Below, piece by piece: positions 8,734 to 20,243 of a DNA stretch of 33,723 bases. Position 1 is the first letter of the stretch. Each line of letters begins with the position of its first letter. The position numbers and the translations under genes were made by a program. The notes beneath the pieces were generated by a model. It was not told where the DNA came from and made no database searches. It saw nothing but the letters and a program-made list of their open reading frames with translations. This DNA comes from Gammaproteobacteria bacterium. GTDB taxonomy: Bacteria > Pseudomonadota > Gammaproteobacteria > Steroidobacterales > Steroidobacteraceae. Where the stretch lies: positions 1 to 33,723 of the forward strand of contig JADZCS010000086.1 of the NCBI GenBank assembly GCA_020851435.1, in the 5' to 3' direction.

Positions 8734-10815
8734 ATGTCCGATCGCATCGACCAGCTGTGCATCGACACCATCCGCTTTCTCTCGGTCGATGCCGTGCAGA
8801 AGGCAAACAGTGGACACCCGGGCATGCCGCTGGGCGCCGCGCCGATGGCATATGCGTTGTGGACGCGCCTGCTCAAGTGCAATCCGCGCAACCCGGACTG
8901 GCCCGACCGCGACCGCTTCGTGCTCTCCGCTGGGCACGGCTCGATGCTGCTCTACAGCCTGCTGCACCTGAGCGGCTATGGCCTTTCGCTCGACGACATC
9001 AAGCGCTTTCGCCAATGGGGCAGCAAGGCGCCGGGCCACCCGGAGCGCGGACACACGCCGGGTGTCGAAGTCACCACCGGCCCACTCGGACAGGGCTTCG
9101 CCAACGCCGTGGGCATGGCGATGGCCGAGGCGCAGCTGGCGGCGCGCTACAACCGCGAGGCTCATCACGTCATCGACCACCACACTTACGCGATCGTCAG
9201 CGATGGTGACTTGATGGAAGGGGTGGCATCCGAAGCGGCATCGCTTGCAGGACACCTCGAGCTGGGCAAGCTGATCTGCCTTTACGACGACAACCGGGTC
9301 ACCCTGTCGGCAGGCGCTGACATGACGTTCTCGGAGCATCGCGCGGCGCGTTTCGAAGCCTACGGCTGGCACACGGCGCGAGTGGCCGACGGCAACGACG
9401 TCGACGCGATCACCGCCGCGCTGCAGGAAGCGCGCGCGCAAGCATCGCGGCCGTCGCTGATCCTCGTGCGCACGCACCTGGGCTATGGTTCGCCCCACAA
9501 GCACGACAGTTTCGAGGCGCATGGCTCGCCGCTAGGCGTGGACGAGGTTCGGCTGACCAAGCAGCATCTGGGCTGGCCGGTCGATCCGGCGTTCCTGATC
9601 CCCGAGGCGGCGCACGCCCGCATGCGGGAAGCTCTTGCGCGCGGCGCGCGCGACGAGGCCGCGTGGGATACGCGCATGACCATCTATGCGCAGGTCTTTC
9701 CCCATCTAGCGGCCGAGCTTCAGCTCAGCCTGCGCGGCGAATTGCCGCCCGGCTGGGACGCCGACATTCCAGAGTTTCCCCGCGACCCCAAGGGAATGGC
9801 TACGCGGGCCGCGTCCGGCAAGGTAATGAACGCCATTGCGCCTAGGCTTCCGTCGTTGAGCGGCGGCTCCGCGGACCTCGACCCGTCGACTAAGACCGAG
9901 CTCAAGGGCCTGGGTGATTTCAACCCACCCTTCGCGGTCGGCGAGGACATGCAGGGATCGGATGACGGCGGGTGGAGCTATGCAGGACGCAACCTGCATT
10001 TCGGCGTGCGCGAGCATGCGATGGGTGCCATCGCCAACGGCATGGCCGCGCACGGTGGCGTCATCCCCTATGGTGCGACCTTCCTGACCTTCTCCGACTA
10101 CATGCGGCCGGCGATCCGGCTAGCCGCGCTGGCGCGACTGCACGTCGTGCACGTCTTCACTCATGACAGCATCGCGCTCGGAGAGGACGGTCCGACCCAT
10201 CAACCCGTGGAACACCTGGCCGGCCTGCGCGCGATCCCCGGGCTTACCCTTATTCGACCCGCCGACGCCAACGAGACCGCGGTGGCGTGGAAGGTGGCCA
10301 TCGAGGCCCGGGATCGGCCGGTGCTGCTTGCGCTCACCCGACAGGAGGTGCCCACGATCGATCGCACCCTATATGCCGGTGCTTACGGTCTCCGCCGGGG
10401 CGCCTATGTGATCAGCGACGTGAAGCATGGCCGGCCTGCGTTGATCCTCATCGCGAGCGGGTCGGAAGTCGGCCTCATCCTCGCCGCTGCCGAGCGTTTG
10501 GAACGCGAAGGCATCGCGGTGCGCTGCGTCTCGATGCCGAGTTGGGATCTGTTCGAGGCGCAGCCGCTAGCCTATCGTGACGAGGTGCTGCCGCCTGCCG
10601 TCTCCGCTCGATTGGCGGTCGAACTCGGCGTGCCGCAGGGCTGGCACCGCTGGGTCGGCGAACGCGGCGACATGCTCGGCATCGAGCGCTTCGGTGCCAG
10701 CGCGCCCGCCGAAGTGCTGTTGCGCGAGTACGGCTTCACGGTCGACAGCGTCGTGGCGCGCGCGCGCCGCCAGCTTGGCGTCGAAGGAGATGGCCATCAT
10801 GCCGCTTCGCGATGA
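8734..10815 (+). CDS. tkt: Transketolase
   Basis: 693 aa, full length. It is a thiamine diphosphate enzyme moving two-carbon ketol units among pentose phosphate intermediates. The N-terminal domain has the substrate-binding SGHPGMPLG with His28 and the cofactor motif starting at Asp157 (SDGDLMEG ... DDN). The central pyrimidine-binding domain has [11 protein letters not shown] with the catalytic Glu427, and a C-terminal domain follows. AGGAGG at 8723-8728 gives a strong ribosome-binding site for the ATG at 8734. It lies downstream of norZ and overlaps the DUF488 gene by 17 bases. With tal on the opposite strand it completes the non-oxidative pentose phosphate branch in this cluster. Confidence 0.96.
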   Translation: MSDRIDQLCIDTIRFLSVDAVQKANSGHPGMPLGAAPMAYALWTRLLKCNPRNPDWPDRDRFVLSAGHGSMLLYSLLHLSGYGLSLDDIKRFRQWGSKAPGHPERGHTPGVEVTTGPLGQGFANAVGMAMAEAQLAARYNREAHHVIDHHTYAIVSDGDLMEGVASEAASLAGHLELGKLICLYDDNRVTLSAGADMTFSEHRAARFEAYGWHTARVADGNDVDAITAALQEARAQASRPSLILVRTHLGYGSPHKHDSFEAHGSPLGVDEVRLTKQHLGWPVDPAFLIPEAAHARMREALARGARDEAAWDTRMTIYAQVFPHLAAELQLSLRGELPPGWDADIPEFPRDPKGMATRAASGKVMNAIAPRLPSLSGGSADLDPSTKTELKGLGDFNPPFAVGEDMQGSDDGGWSYAGRNLHFGVREHAMGAIANGMAAHGGVIPYGATFLTFSDYMRPAIRLAALARLHVVHVFTHDSIALGEDGPTHQPVEHLAGLRAIPGLTLIRPADANETAVAWKVAIEARDRPVLLALTRQEVPTIDRTLYAGAYGLRRGAYVISDVKHGRPALILIASGSEVGLILAAAERLEREGIAVRCVSMPSWDLFEAQPLAYRDEVLPPAVSARLAVELGVPQGWHRWVGERGDMLGIERFGASAPAEVLLREYGFTVDSVVARARRQLGVEGDGHHAASR

Positions 10816-11344
10816 CGCCGAATGCTGCTGCGTGCTGACGTTGGGCCATTCCACGCGGTCCATTGCGGAGTTCCTGGAATTGCTCTCGGCGCACGGCGTC
10901 ACCCGGTTGATCGATGTGCGTACCGTGCCGCGCTCGCGTCGCAACCCGCAGTTCAATGCCGAGACGTTGCCGGATCGGCTCGCAACCATGAACATCGGCT
11001 ATGCCCATGCGCCCGGCCTCGGTGGCTTTCGGCGCACGGTACCGGATTCAGCGAATACAGGCTGGCGCAATCTGTCCTTTCGAGGCTATGCCGACTACAT
11101 GCAGACCGCGGAGTTTGCCGAGAACCTCCTGAGCTTGATCGAGCTTGCAAAGCAGGATCTGGTCGCTTTGATGTGCGCCGAGGTGGTGCCGTGGCGGTGC
11201 CACCGCTCGCTGATCGCCGACGCGCTCGTCGTGCGCGGCGTGGCGACTTGCGAGATCGTCAGTCCGACGCGGCTTCAAGCCCACAAATTGACGCCCTTCG
11301 CCCGGGTCTCCGGTCACGAGCTCATCAGCTATCCGCCCGCTTGA
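10799..11344 (+). CDS. DUF488 domain protein
   Basis: 181 aa. DUF488 proteins are small soluble proteins of unclear biochemical function. Family hallmarks are [17 protein letters not shown] at the N-terminus, [17 protein letters not shown] at 37-53 and [17 protein letters not shown] at 125-141, whose Cys-x8-Cys-His pattern is strongly conserved. Two in-frame ATGs exist, at 10,790 and 10,799. The second was chosen because the GAAGGAG ribosome-binding site abuts the first and is about 8 bases from the second. It overlaps the end of tkt, so it is probably translated with it. This is the last gene before the repeat-bounded segment at 11,618-12,535. Confidence 0.85.
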   Translation: MPLRDDAECCCVLTLGHSTRSIAEFLELLSAHGVTRLIDVRTVPRSRRNPQFNAETLPDRLATMNIGYAHAPGLGGFRRTVPDSANTGWRNLSFRGYADYMQTAEFAENLLSLIELAKQDLVALMCAEVVPWRCHRSLIADALVVRGVATCEIVSPTRLQAHKLTPFARVSGHELISYPPA

Positions 11345-11617
11345 AATTGGGCAGACGCGACACAGGCATCGCAGCGCCGGCGTCGGGTTCCGCGTCGCCC
11401 GGGACCGCGCCCTAGACGCTTCTCAGCAGCGACGGCATTTCCTCGCCAAGTTCACACCGACGTGGGTCTGCTCAGGGTCGTTCTCGCCTTTAACCATCCG
11501 CTTTTGGGTCGTGGCGCCACAGGGAATGGCGCTGTGCCGCACGGTCACACGTCAATCACACGCTGAGTCGCCGTCGTCTTTGAGTGGCTGGTCTGACGAG
11601 CTGGGCAGGACGCCTCT
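11345..11617. other. Non-coding spacer before the tRNA-like repeat
   Basis: No convincing gene, RNA or terminator was found in either orientation. A 24-codon minus-strand frame beginning with an ATG near 11,493 (MVKGENDPEQ) is visible but unsupported. The stretch separates the DUF488 gene from the repeat at 11,618. Confidence 0.4.
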
Positions 11618-11647
11618 CGTGGGTTCGATTCCCATCACCCGCTCCAT
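11618..11647 (+). repeat. tRNA-Gly 3'-end direct repeat (copy 2), att-like
   Basis: 30 bases identical to 12,506-12,535. The sequence contains GGTTCGATTCCCATC followed by ACCCGCTCCA, the T-arm, acceptor strand and CCA of a bacterial tRNA-Gly. Upstream bases do not form the D-arm or anticodon arm, so this is not a tRNA gene. Integrases commonly use such tRNA 3' ends as attachment sites, and the remaining copies then flank inserted DNA. On the minus strand this copy interrupts the nucleotidyltransferase-like gene at 11,648-11,810. Confidence 0.8.
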
Positions 11648-11810
11648 TTCGCGCCGCCTGCCGCTCATAATGAAGCGCTGCGCCCCCGGTGACATACATC
11701 CGGATGGGAGGAACGCTGGGTGCAACGTCTCTCAGCGAGGCCGCAATTCGCGCTGCAATCTCGCTGAAGGCGGCGACGTACTCGCGTCGCGTGTAGGGCT
11801 CAGGCTGCAT
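11648..11810 (-). pseudogene. Nucleotidyltransferase-like toxin gene, truncated at the att-like repeat
   Basis: The frame starts at the ATG at 11,810, overlapping the end of the upstream regulator gene by 11 bases. It reads MQPEPYTRREYVAAFSEIAA, and later VPPIRMYVTGGAALHY. The G-G-A-A-L-H-x-Y block is the first nucleotide-binding motif of DUF6036/AbiEii-like nucleotidyltransferases, normally followed by catalytic Asp residues. Here homology stops after about 48 codons, where the tRNA-derived repeat (11,618-11,647) begins; the frame then runs through the repeat as NGAGDGNRTHE, a well-known spurious translation of tRNA 3' ends. The catalytic aspartates are missing, so the product should be inactive. 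The family assignment is by motif only. Confidence 0.55.
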
Positions 11811-12330
11811 GGGCCAGTTGCACCTGCAGCATCGGCAGGAGGCGGGCGGGAGGCAGCGGCGTCTCTGCCAGCCACTTTCCGAATACGCGCGGCTCAGATG
11901 CACCAGGATGGAGAGCTTCGGCGAGATCGAGGTAGCTGCGGCGGTCGAAGCCGGCGACGCTCGCCAGGGTTACCGCGAGCCCGGCAAGAAAAAAATGCGG
12001 GCCGAACTCGCGCCAATCCTCCAGGCAGGTCGAGCGCGAGCGGAGCAGGTCCAGGAGGCTCGTCTCGAGCTGTCGATCCACGACAGCGGGCCAGAGTCCG
12101 CCCGCGTGAGCTCGGAGCGTGGGGCTGCTGACGGTCAGCTGCCTGTCGAGCGCGTGGCTGAGTGCAGCCAGCGTGGCGAGATCACAATTTGACCGCGAAC
12201 GCAGCCGGCAAAGGGTTTCCTTCGGCAGGCCCGAGCGCCGGGCCCACTCGGCGTCCGACCAGCCCGCATCGCGTGCCATTCCGGACAGGATACTCACCAG
12301 GTTGCGCACCGTGTTCGTTGATTTCTGCAT
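11800..12330 (-). CDS. XRE-type helix-turn-helix regulator (antitoxin-like)
   Basis: 176 aa. Residues about 26-66 (DAEWARRSGLPKETLCRLRS, then LATLAALSHAL) form a Cro/CI-type helix-turn-helix. The rest (about 75-176) is an all-helical region of unknown fold containing a WREFGPHFFLAGLAV segment. The gene overlaps the truncated nucleotidyltransferase-like gene downstream by 11 bases, the order and spacing of a regulator/nucleotidyltransferase pair resembling toxin-antitoxin modules. The ATG at 12,330 was chosen because GGGAAG lies at a suitable distance. An upstream in-frame ATG at 12,351 is possible. Two palindromes at its 5' end (12,316-12,335 and 12,351-12,366) suggest autoregulation. With its partner broken, it is probably an orphan. 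Confidence 0.7.
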   Translation of the reverse strand: MQKSTNTVRNLVSILSGMARDAGWSDAEWARRSGLPKETLCRLRSRSNCDLATLAALSHALDRQLTVSSPTLRAHAGGLWPAVVDRQLETSLLDLLRSRSTCLEDWREFGPHFFLAGLAVTLASVAGFDRRSYLDLAEALHPGASEPRVFGKWLAETPLPPARLLPMLQVQLAHAA

Positions 12331-12335
12331 CAACG
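12316..12335. promoter_or_regulatory. Operator-like palindrome over the XRE start codon
   Basis: CGTTGATTTCTGCATCAACG has perfect 6-base arms (CGTTGA/TCAACG) around an 8-base spacer and covers the ATG at 12,330. A near copy lies 33 bases away (12,351-12,366), about three helical turns, so two dimers could bind on the same face. Inference: this is an autorepression site for the adjacent helix-turn-helix protein. Confidence 0.5.
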
Positions 12336-12350
12336 CGATCTTCCCATGCA

Positions 12351-12366
12351 TTGACTTCTGCGTCAA
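12351..12366. promoter_or_regulatory. Second operator-like palindrome upstream of the XRE gene
   Basis: TTGACTTCTGCGTCAA has 4-base arms TTGA/TCAA and the same 8-base spacing as the palindrome at 12,316-12,335. The 18-base units are near-identical direct repeats, with differences at three positions plus the flanks. It is probably the upstream member of a paired binding site for the XRE regulator. Confidence 0.45.
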
Positions 12367-12505
12367 CGACTGCCATTGACCCTCGAAGAAAGCTGTTGCG
12401 TGTCTCGATGGCAACCGGCTGGCGAATGGGATGCCCGAACTTGGCACGCCATCAACACGCGGGGCGCGAAGGCTTGCGTTATCCTGCAGTGGAACTGTGC
12501 ACGCA

Positions 12506-12535
12506 CGTGGGTTCGATTCCCATCACCCGCTCCAT
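12506..12535 (+). repeat. tRNA-Gly 3'-end direct repeat (copy 3), att-like
   Basis: Identical over 30 bases to 11,618-11,647, 888 bases away in direct orientation. The bases just upstream (ACGCACGTGGG) resemble the end of the variable loop and start of the T-arm of tRNA-Gly, but the anticodon and D arms are absent. It marks the right boundary of the accessory segment. The DUF1838 gene begins 78 bases beyond it. Confidence 0.8.
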
Positions 12536-12612
12536 CTTTCCCCGGAGCGGCAGACCTCAATCCGCGAGCGTTCGACGTCGCGACATCCAATGAACCAAGG
12601 GAGACGCTGGCC

Positions 12613-13593
12613 ATGAATCGACGCGAATTGTTGCTGCTGACGGGCAGCCTGGCAGTGGGGCTCGGTGCGAGCGGCGCATCTCGGGCGTTCGCCGCCGCCG
12701 GCGGGGACGTGCCAGCCGGCCTCAAGGGGCCCTACCTCGATCTCACGACCGGTAAGGGCAACATGCTCGCGGGCGTGCGCATGGACGCGAATCTGGACGA
12801 GTCCAAGCAGAAGTGGGCTAGCGTCAGTGGCGTCGTCACGGGCGTGCGCGCCGGTGAAGCGGTGCGTGACCTGTTCGGGTTCGAGGTCGTCTCCGTGGCG
12901 CGTGCCTGGAAGCAGCCGGAAGGCGACTATCGCGTGCTGCACCGCGAGTCGATCCTGTACACGAACCTTGCCACCGGCGACATCTTGACCGAGTGGCACA
13001 ACCCGTACATCGACGAGACGGTCAAGGTCGTCGACGTGATCAACGACCCCTGGAACCACCATTTCGGAGAAACGATCAGGTTCAAGGGGCCGGACTACGG
13101 TGGCCTCAACAAGCAGCCGGACCCGCCGCCCGTCCCGTTCAGCATGGGCTTCGTCGATGCGGGCAACGGCATGGTGCAGAACCGCATCCACATCAACCTT
13201 TACTACAAGGCCGCGCTGCAGCCCGACAAGTGGCCACGTGAGAGCGCCGGCCCGATGAACCAGGTGAGCGAGTTCTTCACCAACGTGGTCAAGCTCGAGG
13301 ACCTGCAGAATCCCGACAAGACCTCCCTGCTGAACACCGGTTCGTGGGTACGCATCACGCCGTGGCTGCCGTGGATGCTGATGGGCCAGGCGCCCGGCCA
13401 CATCCACTACCACTCGACCGTGCAGTCCTTCGACTCGCTCGCTGGCTTCAAGCCCAAGGTGCTCGCGCACATGGAGAAGTACCACCCGGAGATGCTGGAA
13501 GCGCCGCCCAAGTCCGCCTGGGAGAAGCCGAACCTCTCGAGCCTCGAGGTGTACGCGCGCGACCAGAAGCCGGTAGCGCCGAAGAAGCCCTGA
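12613..13593 (+). CDS. DUF1838 family protein with Tat signal
   Basis: 326 aa. The N-terminus MNRRELLLLTGSLAVGLGAS contains a twin-arginine followed by a hydrophobic stretch and ends in SRAFA-A, so export through the Tat system as a folded protein is likely. The mature part fits the DUF1838 family in length and in motifs such as ESILYTNLATGDILTEWHNP and GSWVRITPWLPWMLMGQAPGH, whose His-rich segment (GHIHYHS) could bind a ligand or metal. The function is not known. AGGGAG lies about 9 bases before the ATG. The frame is open upstream through the tRNA-like repeat, but that part is not protein-like. It stands alone between the repeat and the sensor kinase. Confidence 0.82.
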   Translation: MNRRELLLLTGSLAVGLGASGASRAFAAAGGDVPAGLKGPYLDLTTGKGNMLAGVRMDANLDESKQKWASVSGVVTGVRAGEAVRDLFGFEVVSVARAWKQPEGDYRVLHRESILYTNLATGDILTEWHNPYIDETVKVVDVINDPWNHHFGETIRFKGPDYGGLNKQPDPPPVPFSMGFVDAGNGMVQNRIHINLYYKAALQPDKWPRESAGPMNQVSEFFTNVVKLEDLQNPDKTSLLNTGSWVRITPWLPWMLMGQAPGHIHYHSTVQSFDSLAGFKPKVLAHMEKYHPEMLEAPPKSAWEKPNLSSLEVYARDQKPVAPKKP

Positions 13594-13659
13594 CGGCAGG
13601 CAACGCACGCTGCACGTGCCGGTTGTGCGTCCCACCTGAGGGGGCGCCGGCACGAGCGG

Positions 13660-13720
13660 ATGGATAGTGAGGGGAGGGGGGCGACAGCTGGCCGCGTTGC
13701 TCCGGCTTCCCCTTATCCAT
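13660..13720. terminator. Imperfect inverted repeat after the DUF1838 gene
   Basis: ATGGATA (13,660-13,666) and AGGGGAG pair with CTTCCCCT and TATCCAT (13,706-13,720), giving a long interrupted stem with a loop of about 29 bases. It lies 66 bases after the DUF1838 stop and before the kinase gene. There is no T-run, so it is not a classic intrinsic terminator. It may be a structured 3' end or a binding site. Confidence 0.3.
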
Positions 13721-13861
13721 GCGCCCGCCACGACGACCTAGACTCCTGCTGGTCCCCTTGTGCATGAGCGCGGCCGGGCGGCGAAGCATGTCGGCGGCTC
13801 GGGTCGCGAGAGTAAACTGCGGTGGGTGCGTGCCAGCACTCATGGGATAGAGGCAGTAGTT

Positions 13862-17380
<3,519 letters not shown>

Positions 17381-17381
17381 G

Positions 17382-18902
17382 CTAATTCGCAGGCGTTGCC
17401 GCAGCGAGTCCTTCCATGGCCAGCCTGCGCTTCGGATGAGTGGCGAGGGTCTTCTCGTATGCCGTGGCTGCCTCTGTCGTCTTTCCCGCCGCCAACAGAA
17501 GGTCGCCCAGCAACTCGTCGAGCGGCTTGGCCGAATACGGTGGCCCATACTCGAACGCCATCGTGTCGGCTCGGGCTGCCGCGTCCCGAATGCGGGTGAG
17601 CCCGTCGTCGTGCTTGCCCTGCATGAAGCGGATGGTCCCGTCGAGCGCAGCGGCCAGGATCGCGCCTTGGGCGAGCTCTTCCGGGGTGACGGTGTCGTAG
17701 CGGCTCGCGACGACCCCAAGCGCGTGAGCTCGCGCCGCCTCGGTCCGGGCGTTGAGCCGTTGCATCAGCTTCTCGGCAGCGGCGAGGTCGCCAGCCCTGG
17801 CGGCAGCCACGCCGCGTGCAAAATCGTAGGCGGAGAACGAACCGATCGATTTGATGCCCGTCTCGTCGACGTCTGCCAATCCCGCGGGCTCGGCGCCCCC
17901 TGTCTCGGCGATCCACATCGCGCGGTCGTAGGCGAGGCTCGCGCGATTGGCCTGGGTCGGCTTTCTGGCGACGTCGTCTTCGACGCTCTTCAGCAATTTC
18001 GCGGCGTCTTCACGCCTGCCCTGTTGCAGGTAGGCGTACGCAAGCCACTCCAGCGCGTGGTAGCCGCCGCGTCCCTGGCTGCGGGCCGTGGCGAGTGAAG
18101 CGATGTTGGCCTCGATTGCGTCATCCCACATGCCCAGCGCAAAGAAGATGTGCGAGGGCATGTGCTGTGCGTGGGACGCGGCCGGCGCAACCTTGCCATA
18201 GCGGCGCGCGGCTCGCAGGCCCAGCGGTGCGTGCACGGGGTCGTCGTAGGCGTGGGTGAGGTAATGCAGCGCGCCCGGATGACGGGGGTTCACCTCGTAG
18301 ACGGCCTCTGCCTCGGCGGCCCCGCGCATGTAGTTGGCCGTGTTGCGAGCGGTGCCGCTCAGGCCGAGCCAGGACAGTGCATAGAACGAGCGCGCGTCCT
18401 GGTCGTCCGGGAACTTCGCTACCAGCTCGCTTAGCTTCTGGTTGATAGCAGCGTCACGCTCAGGTTTTGCTCCCTCGCCGTACAGCGCTTCCACCGCCGC
18501 CAGGTAGCCCCGCTCACGTTCCGTCGGCGCCCTGGCCAGCCGTTGCTCGCGCGTCGAACCGAGACGCTGCAGCACCGCCCTCGCAGCGTCCAGGTCCTGC
18601 TCGCCCCATAGCGACATGTTGTGACTCAGCGCCTCGCCCCAGTAGGCCATGGCGAAGCCAGGATCCTTGAGCTGTGCGGCATGAAACGACTTGCGTGCGG
18701 CGTCGAACTCGAAGCTGTGCAGCAGCAACAGCCCGCGCATGAAATCGGGCTGGGCCGCGGCGGAGCCGGAGTTGGGGAAATTCGTCTCGCCGAGGTTTCC
18801 GATGACCGCATCTGGCTGCTTGCCCTTCTCGTGCGCGAGAACGGGATTGATCCAGCACAGCGCAAACGCCAGGGTGGCGGCGCGAACGAGTGAGATGTTC
18901 AT
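17382..18902 (-). CDS. Exported tetratricopeptide-repeat protein
   Basis: 506 aa. The signal peptide MNISLVRAATLAFALCWINP ends at about residue 23 (VLA-HE), so the protein is periplasmic or secreted. The mature part is built of TPR-like helix pairs: QPDFMRGLLLLHSFEFDAAR with its A/Y/W-rich continuation, AMAYWGEALSHNMSLWG, and several Ala-rich repeats to the C-terminus (LLGDLLLAAGKTTEAATAYE). The HPGALHYLTHAYDDP and SHAQHMPSHIF segments recur in a recognisable family of bacterial TPR proteins of unknown role. GGAGGA precedes the ATG at the right distance. Its stop is one base from the stop of the convergent kinase gene, leaving no room for a terminator between them. Confidence 0.85.
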   Translation of the reverse strand: MNISLVRAATLAFALCWINPVLAHEKGKQPDAVIGNLGETNFPNSGSAAAQPDFMRGLLLLHSFEFDAARKSFHAAQLKDPGFAMAYWGEALSHNMSLWGEQDLDAARAVLQRLGSTREQRLARAPTERERGYLAAVEALYGEGAKPERDAAINQKLSELVAKFPDDQDARSFYALSWLGLSGTARNTANYMRGAAEAEAVYEVNPRHPGALHYLTHAYDDPVHAPLGLRAARRYGKVAPAASHAQHMPSHIFFALGMWDDAIEANIASLATARSQGRGGYHALEWLAYAYLQQGRREDAAKLLKSVEDDVARKPTQANRASLAYDRAMWIAETGGAEPAGLADVDETGIKSIGSFSAYDFARGVAAARAGDLAAAEKLMQRLNARTEAARAHALGVVASRYDTVTPEELAQGAILAAALDGTIRFMQGKHDDGLTRIRDAAARADTMAFEYGPPYSAKPLDELLGDLLLAAGKTTEAATAYEKTLATHPKRRLAMEGLAAATPAN

Positions 18903-18970
18903 TGGATCCGTCCTCCATGATGGGTCCTGTCGCGCTCATTTATGACACGTTTGTCGCCTGCTTGCAGGGG

Positions 18971-20128
18971 TCAGCGCAGCGACTTCAGGCTGCGCGCGGC
19001 CAGGTAGGGGTCCAGGCGCGCAAGCAGCTGGTAAGCAACATACGATCGCAGCGACTGCCACCAGCGGCGTCCGCTCCGCCAACGCACCGGGTCCAGCGTG
19101 TCGGCATGGCGGAGGTCGGTGTCGAATTCAGCACGCAGCCGGGTCGCGAGCGCGGGGGACGGTATCCGCAGCAGCAGTTCGTAGTTGATGAACAGGCTGC
19201 GCACGTCCAGGTTGCTCGAACCCACGTATACGACGTCGTCGAGCACCATCGCCTTGGCGTGGACGATCTGTGGCCGGTAACGGTGGATCCTGAGCCCGGC
19301 CCGCAGGAAGCGCCCAAACAGCCGCTCGCTCGCCCAGCGTGAGACTGGCACGTCGCTGCGTTCGCCGAGCATGATGTCGGCCGCACCACGACGGGCGGCG
19401 TCGCGGATCGCAGCGCCGATGCGCCGCGACGGCAGGAAGTACGCGGCCCAGGCCTGCATCCGGCGCGCGCCTCGTATGTCGAACAGCAGCCGCCGACGCA
19501 GCTCGGCGGTCGGACAGCCCGGCCCCGAGAGCAGCAACTCAGGCTGGTCAGGCGCGCCAGTGGCACGCTGTGGGGCCCGACGCCAGAAACGGCGGACCTC
19601 ACGTCGACCGAATGCGGACAGCTCCCACATCCGCGCGAAGCTCTCGGCGAGCGCGTCCACCACGGGCCCGTCCACGCGCACGGCGAAGTCGCGCCAGCCC
19701 GTCTCCAGTCCGTCACCGTCGTACGTGTCGGCGATGTTGAGTCCGCCGACCACTGCCTCGCCGTCGGCACGCAGCAGCTTGCGGTGGTTGCGGAAGCTGA
19801 GGCGCAGAAGGCGCTTCGGGTTGAACCAGCGCAGTTCACCGCCGGCAGCGATCAGCGGAGCGAAATAGTCCTGGCGCAAGGTGTCCGAACCATACGCATC
19901 CACCAGCACCCGCACCTGGACGCCGCGTCGCGCGGCGCCGGTCAGTTCTGCCAGGAATCGGTCGCCAACCGCGCCCGCCTCAAATATGTATGTCTCGAGG
20001 TCGACTGCGATCCGCGCCTGCCGAACCAGGCGCCACATGCAGGCGTAGGCGGCACTGCCGCCTACGAGCAGTTCCGGCGCAGGCTCTGCCGGCGTGGGAT
20101 CATGCGCGCGGGGTTCAAGGTTGGTCAT
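18971..20128 (-). CDS. Phospholipase D-like protein, ClsB-type cardiolipin synthase candidate
   Basis: 385 aa. It has two phospholipase D HKD motifs: H115-x-K117-x4-D122 (NHRKLLRAD, followed by GGLNIAD) and H290-x-K292-x4-D297 (VHAKAMVLDD, followed by GSSNLD). The layout, with each motif followed by G-S/G-x-N, and the absence of N-terminal membrane helices fit ClsB-type cardiolipin synthases, which form cardiolipin from phosphatidylglycerol at the inner membrane. Other phosphatidyl transferases or nucleases of the superfamily remain possible. A basic, aromatic C-terminus (RSGRRWWQSLRSYVAYQLLA) could contact the membrane. It lies 68 bases from the start of the TPR gene and diverges from the outer-membrane protein gene. 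Confidence 0.85.
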   Translation of the reverse strand: MTNLEPRAHDPTPAEPAPELLVGGSAAYACMWRLVRQARIAVDLETYIFEAGAVGDRFLAELTGAARRGVQVRVLVDAYGSDTLRQDYFAPLIAAGGELRWFNPKRLLRLSFRNHRKLLRADGEAVVGGLNIADTYDGDGLETGWRDFAVRVDGPVVDALAESFARMWELSAFGRREVRRFWRRAPQRATGAPDQPELLLSGPGCPTAELRRRLLFDIRGARRMQAWAAYFLPSRRIGAAIRDAARRGAADIMLGERSDVPVSRWASERLFGRFLRAGLRIHRYRPQIVHAKAMVLDDVVYVGSSNLDVRSLFINYELLLRIPSPALATRLRAEFDTDLRHADTLDPVRWRSGRRWWQSLRSYVAYQLLARLDPYLAARSLKSLR

Positions 20129-20243
20129 GGTCCAATGGTGCCTGCCAGCGGCGGTGGCGCGCCAGCGCCTCGGGTATCATGGTCACGGCAACCGCAGCGG
20201 TTTGCTGAGGTGCTGGCGGCGGTACTCAAGGATCACGAATACC

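Noticed and set aside
11556-11660. Open frame NGAGDGNRTHE... crossing the repeat as a possible protein C-terminus
   Set aside because: This is the reverse-strand translation of the tRNA-Gly 3' end, a known source of spurious proteins; it is not evidence for a coding extension.
12506-12535. A functional tRNA-Gly gene ending here
   Set aside because: No D-arm, anticodon arm or 5' acceptor strand can be found upstream of any of the three repeat copies.
12376-12612. Upstream extension of the DUF1838 frame through the tRNA-like repeat
   Set aside because: The Tat signal and ribosome-binding site define the ATG at 12,613. The extension is not protein-like and includes the repeat.
18957-18968. CCTGC-TT-GCAGG inverted repeat as terminator of the phospholipase D-like gene
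   Set aside because: A 2-base loop cannot form a stable hairpin and there is no T-run.
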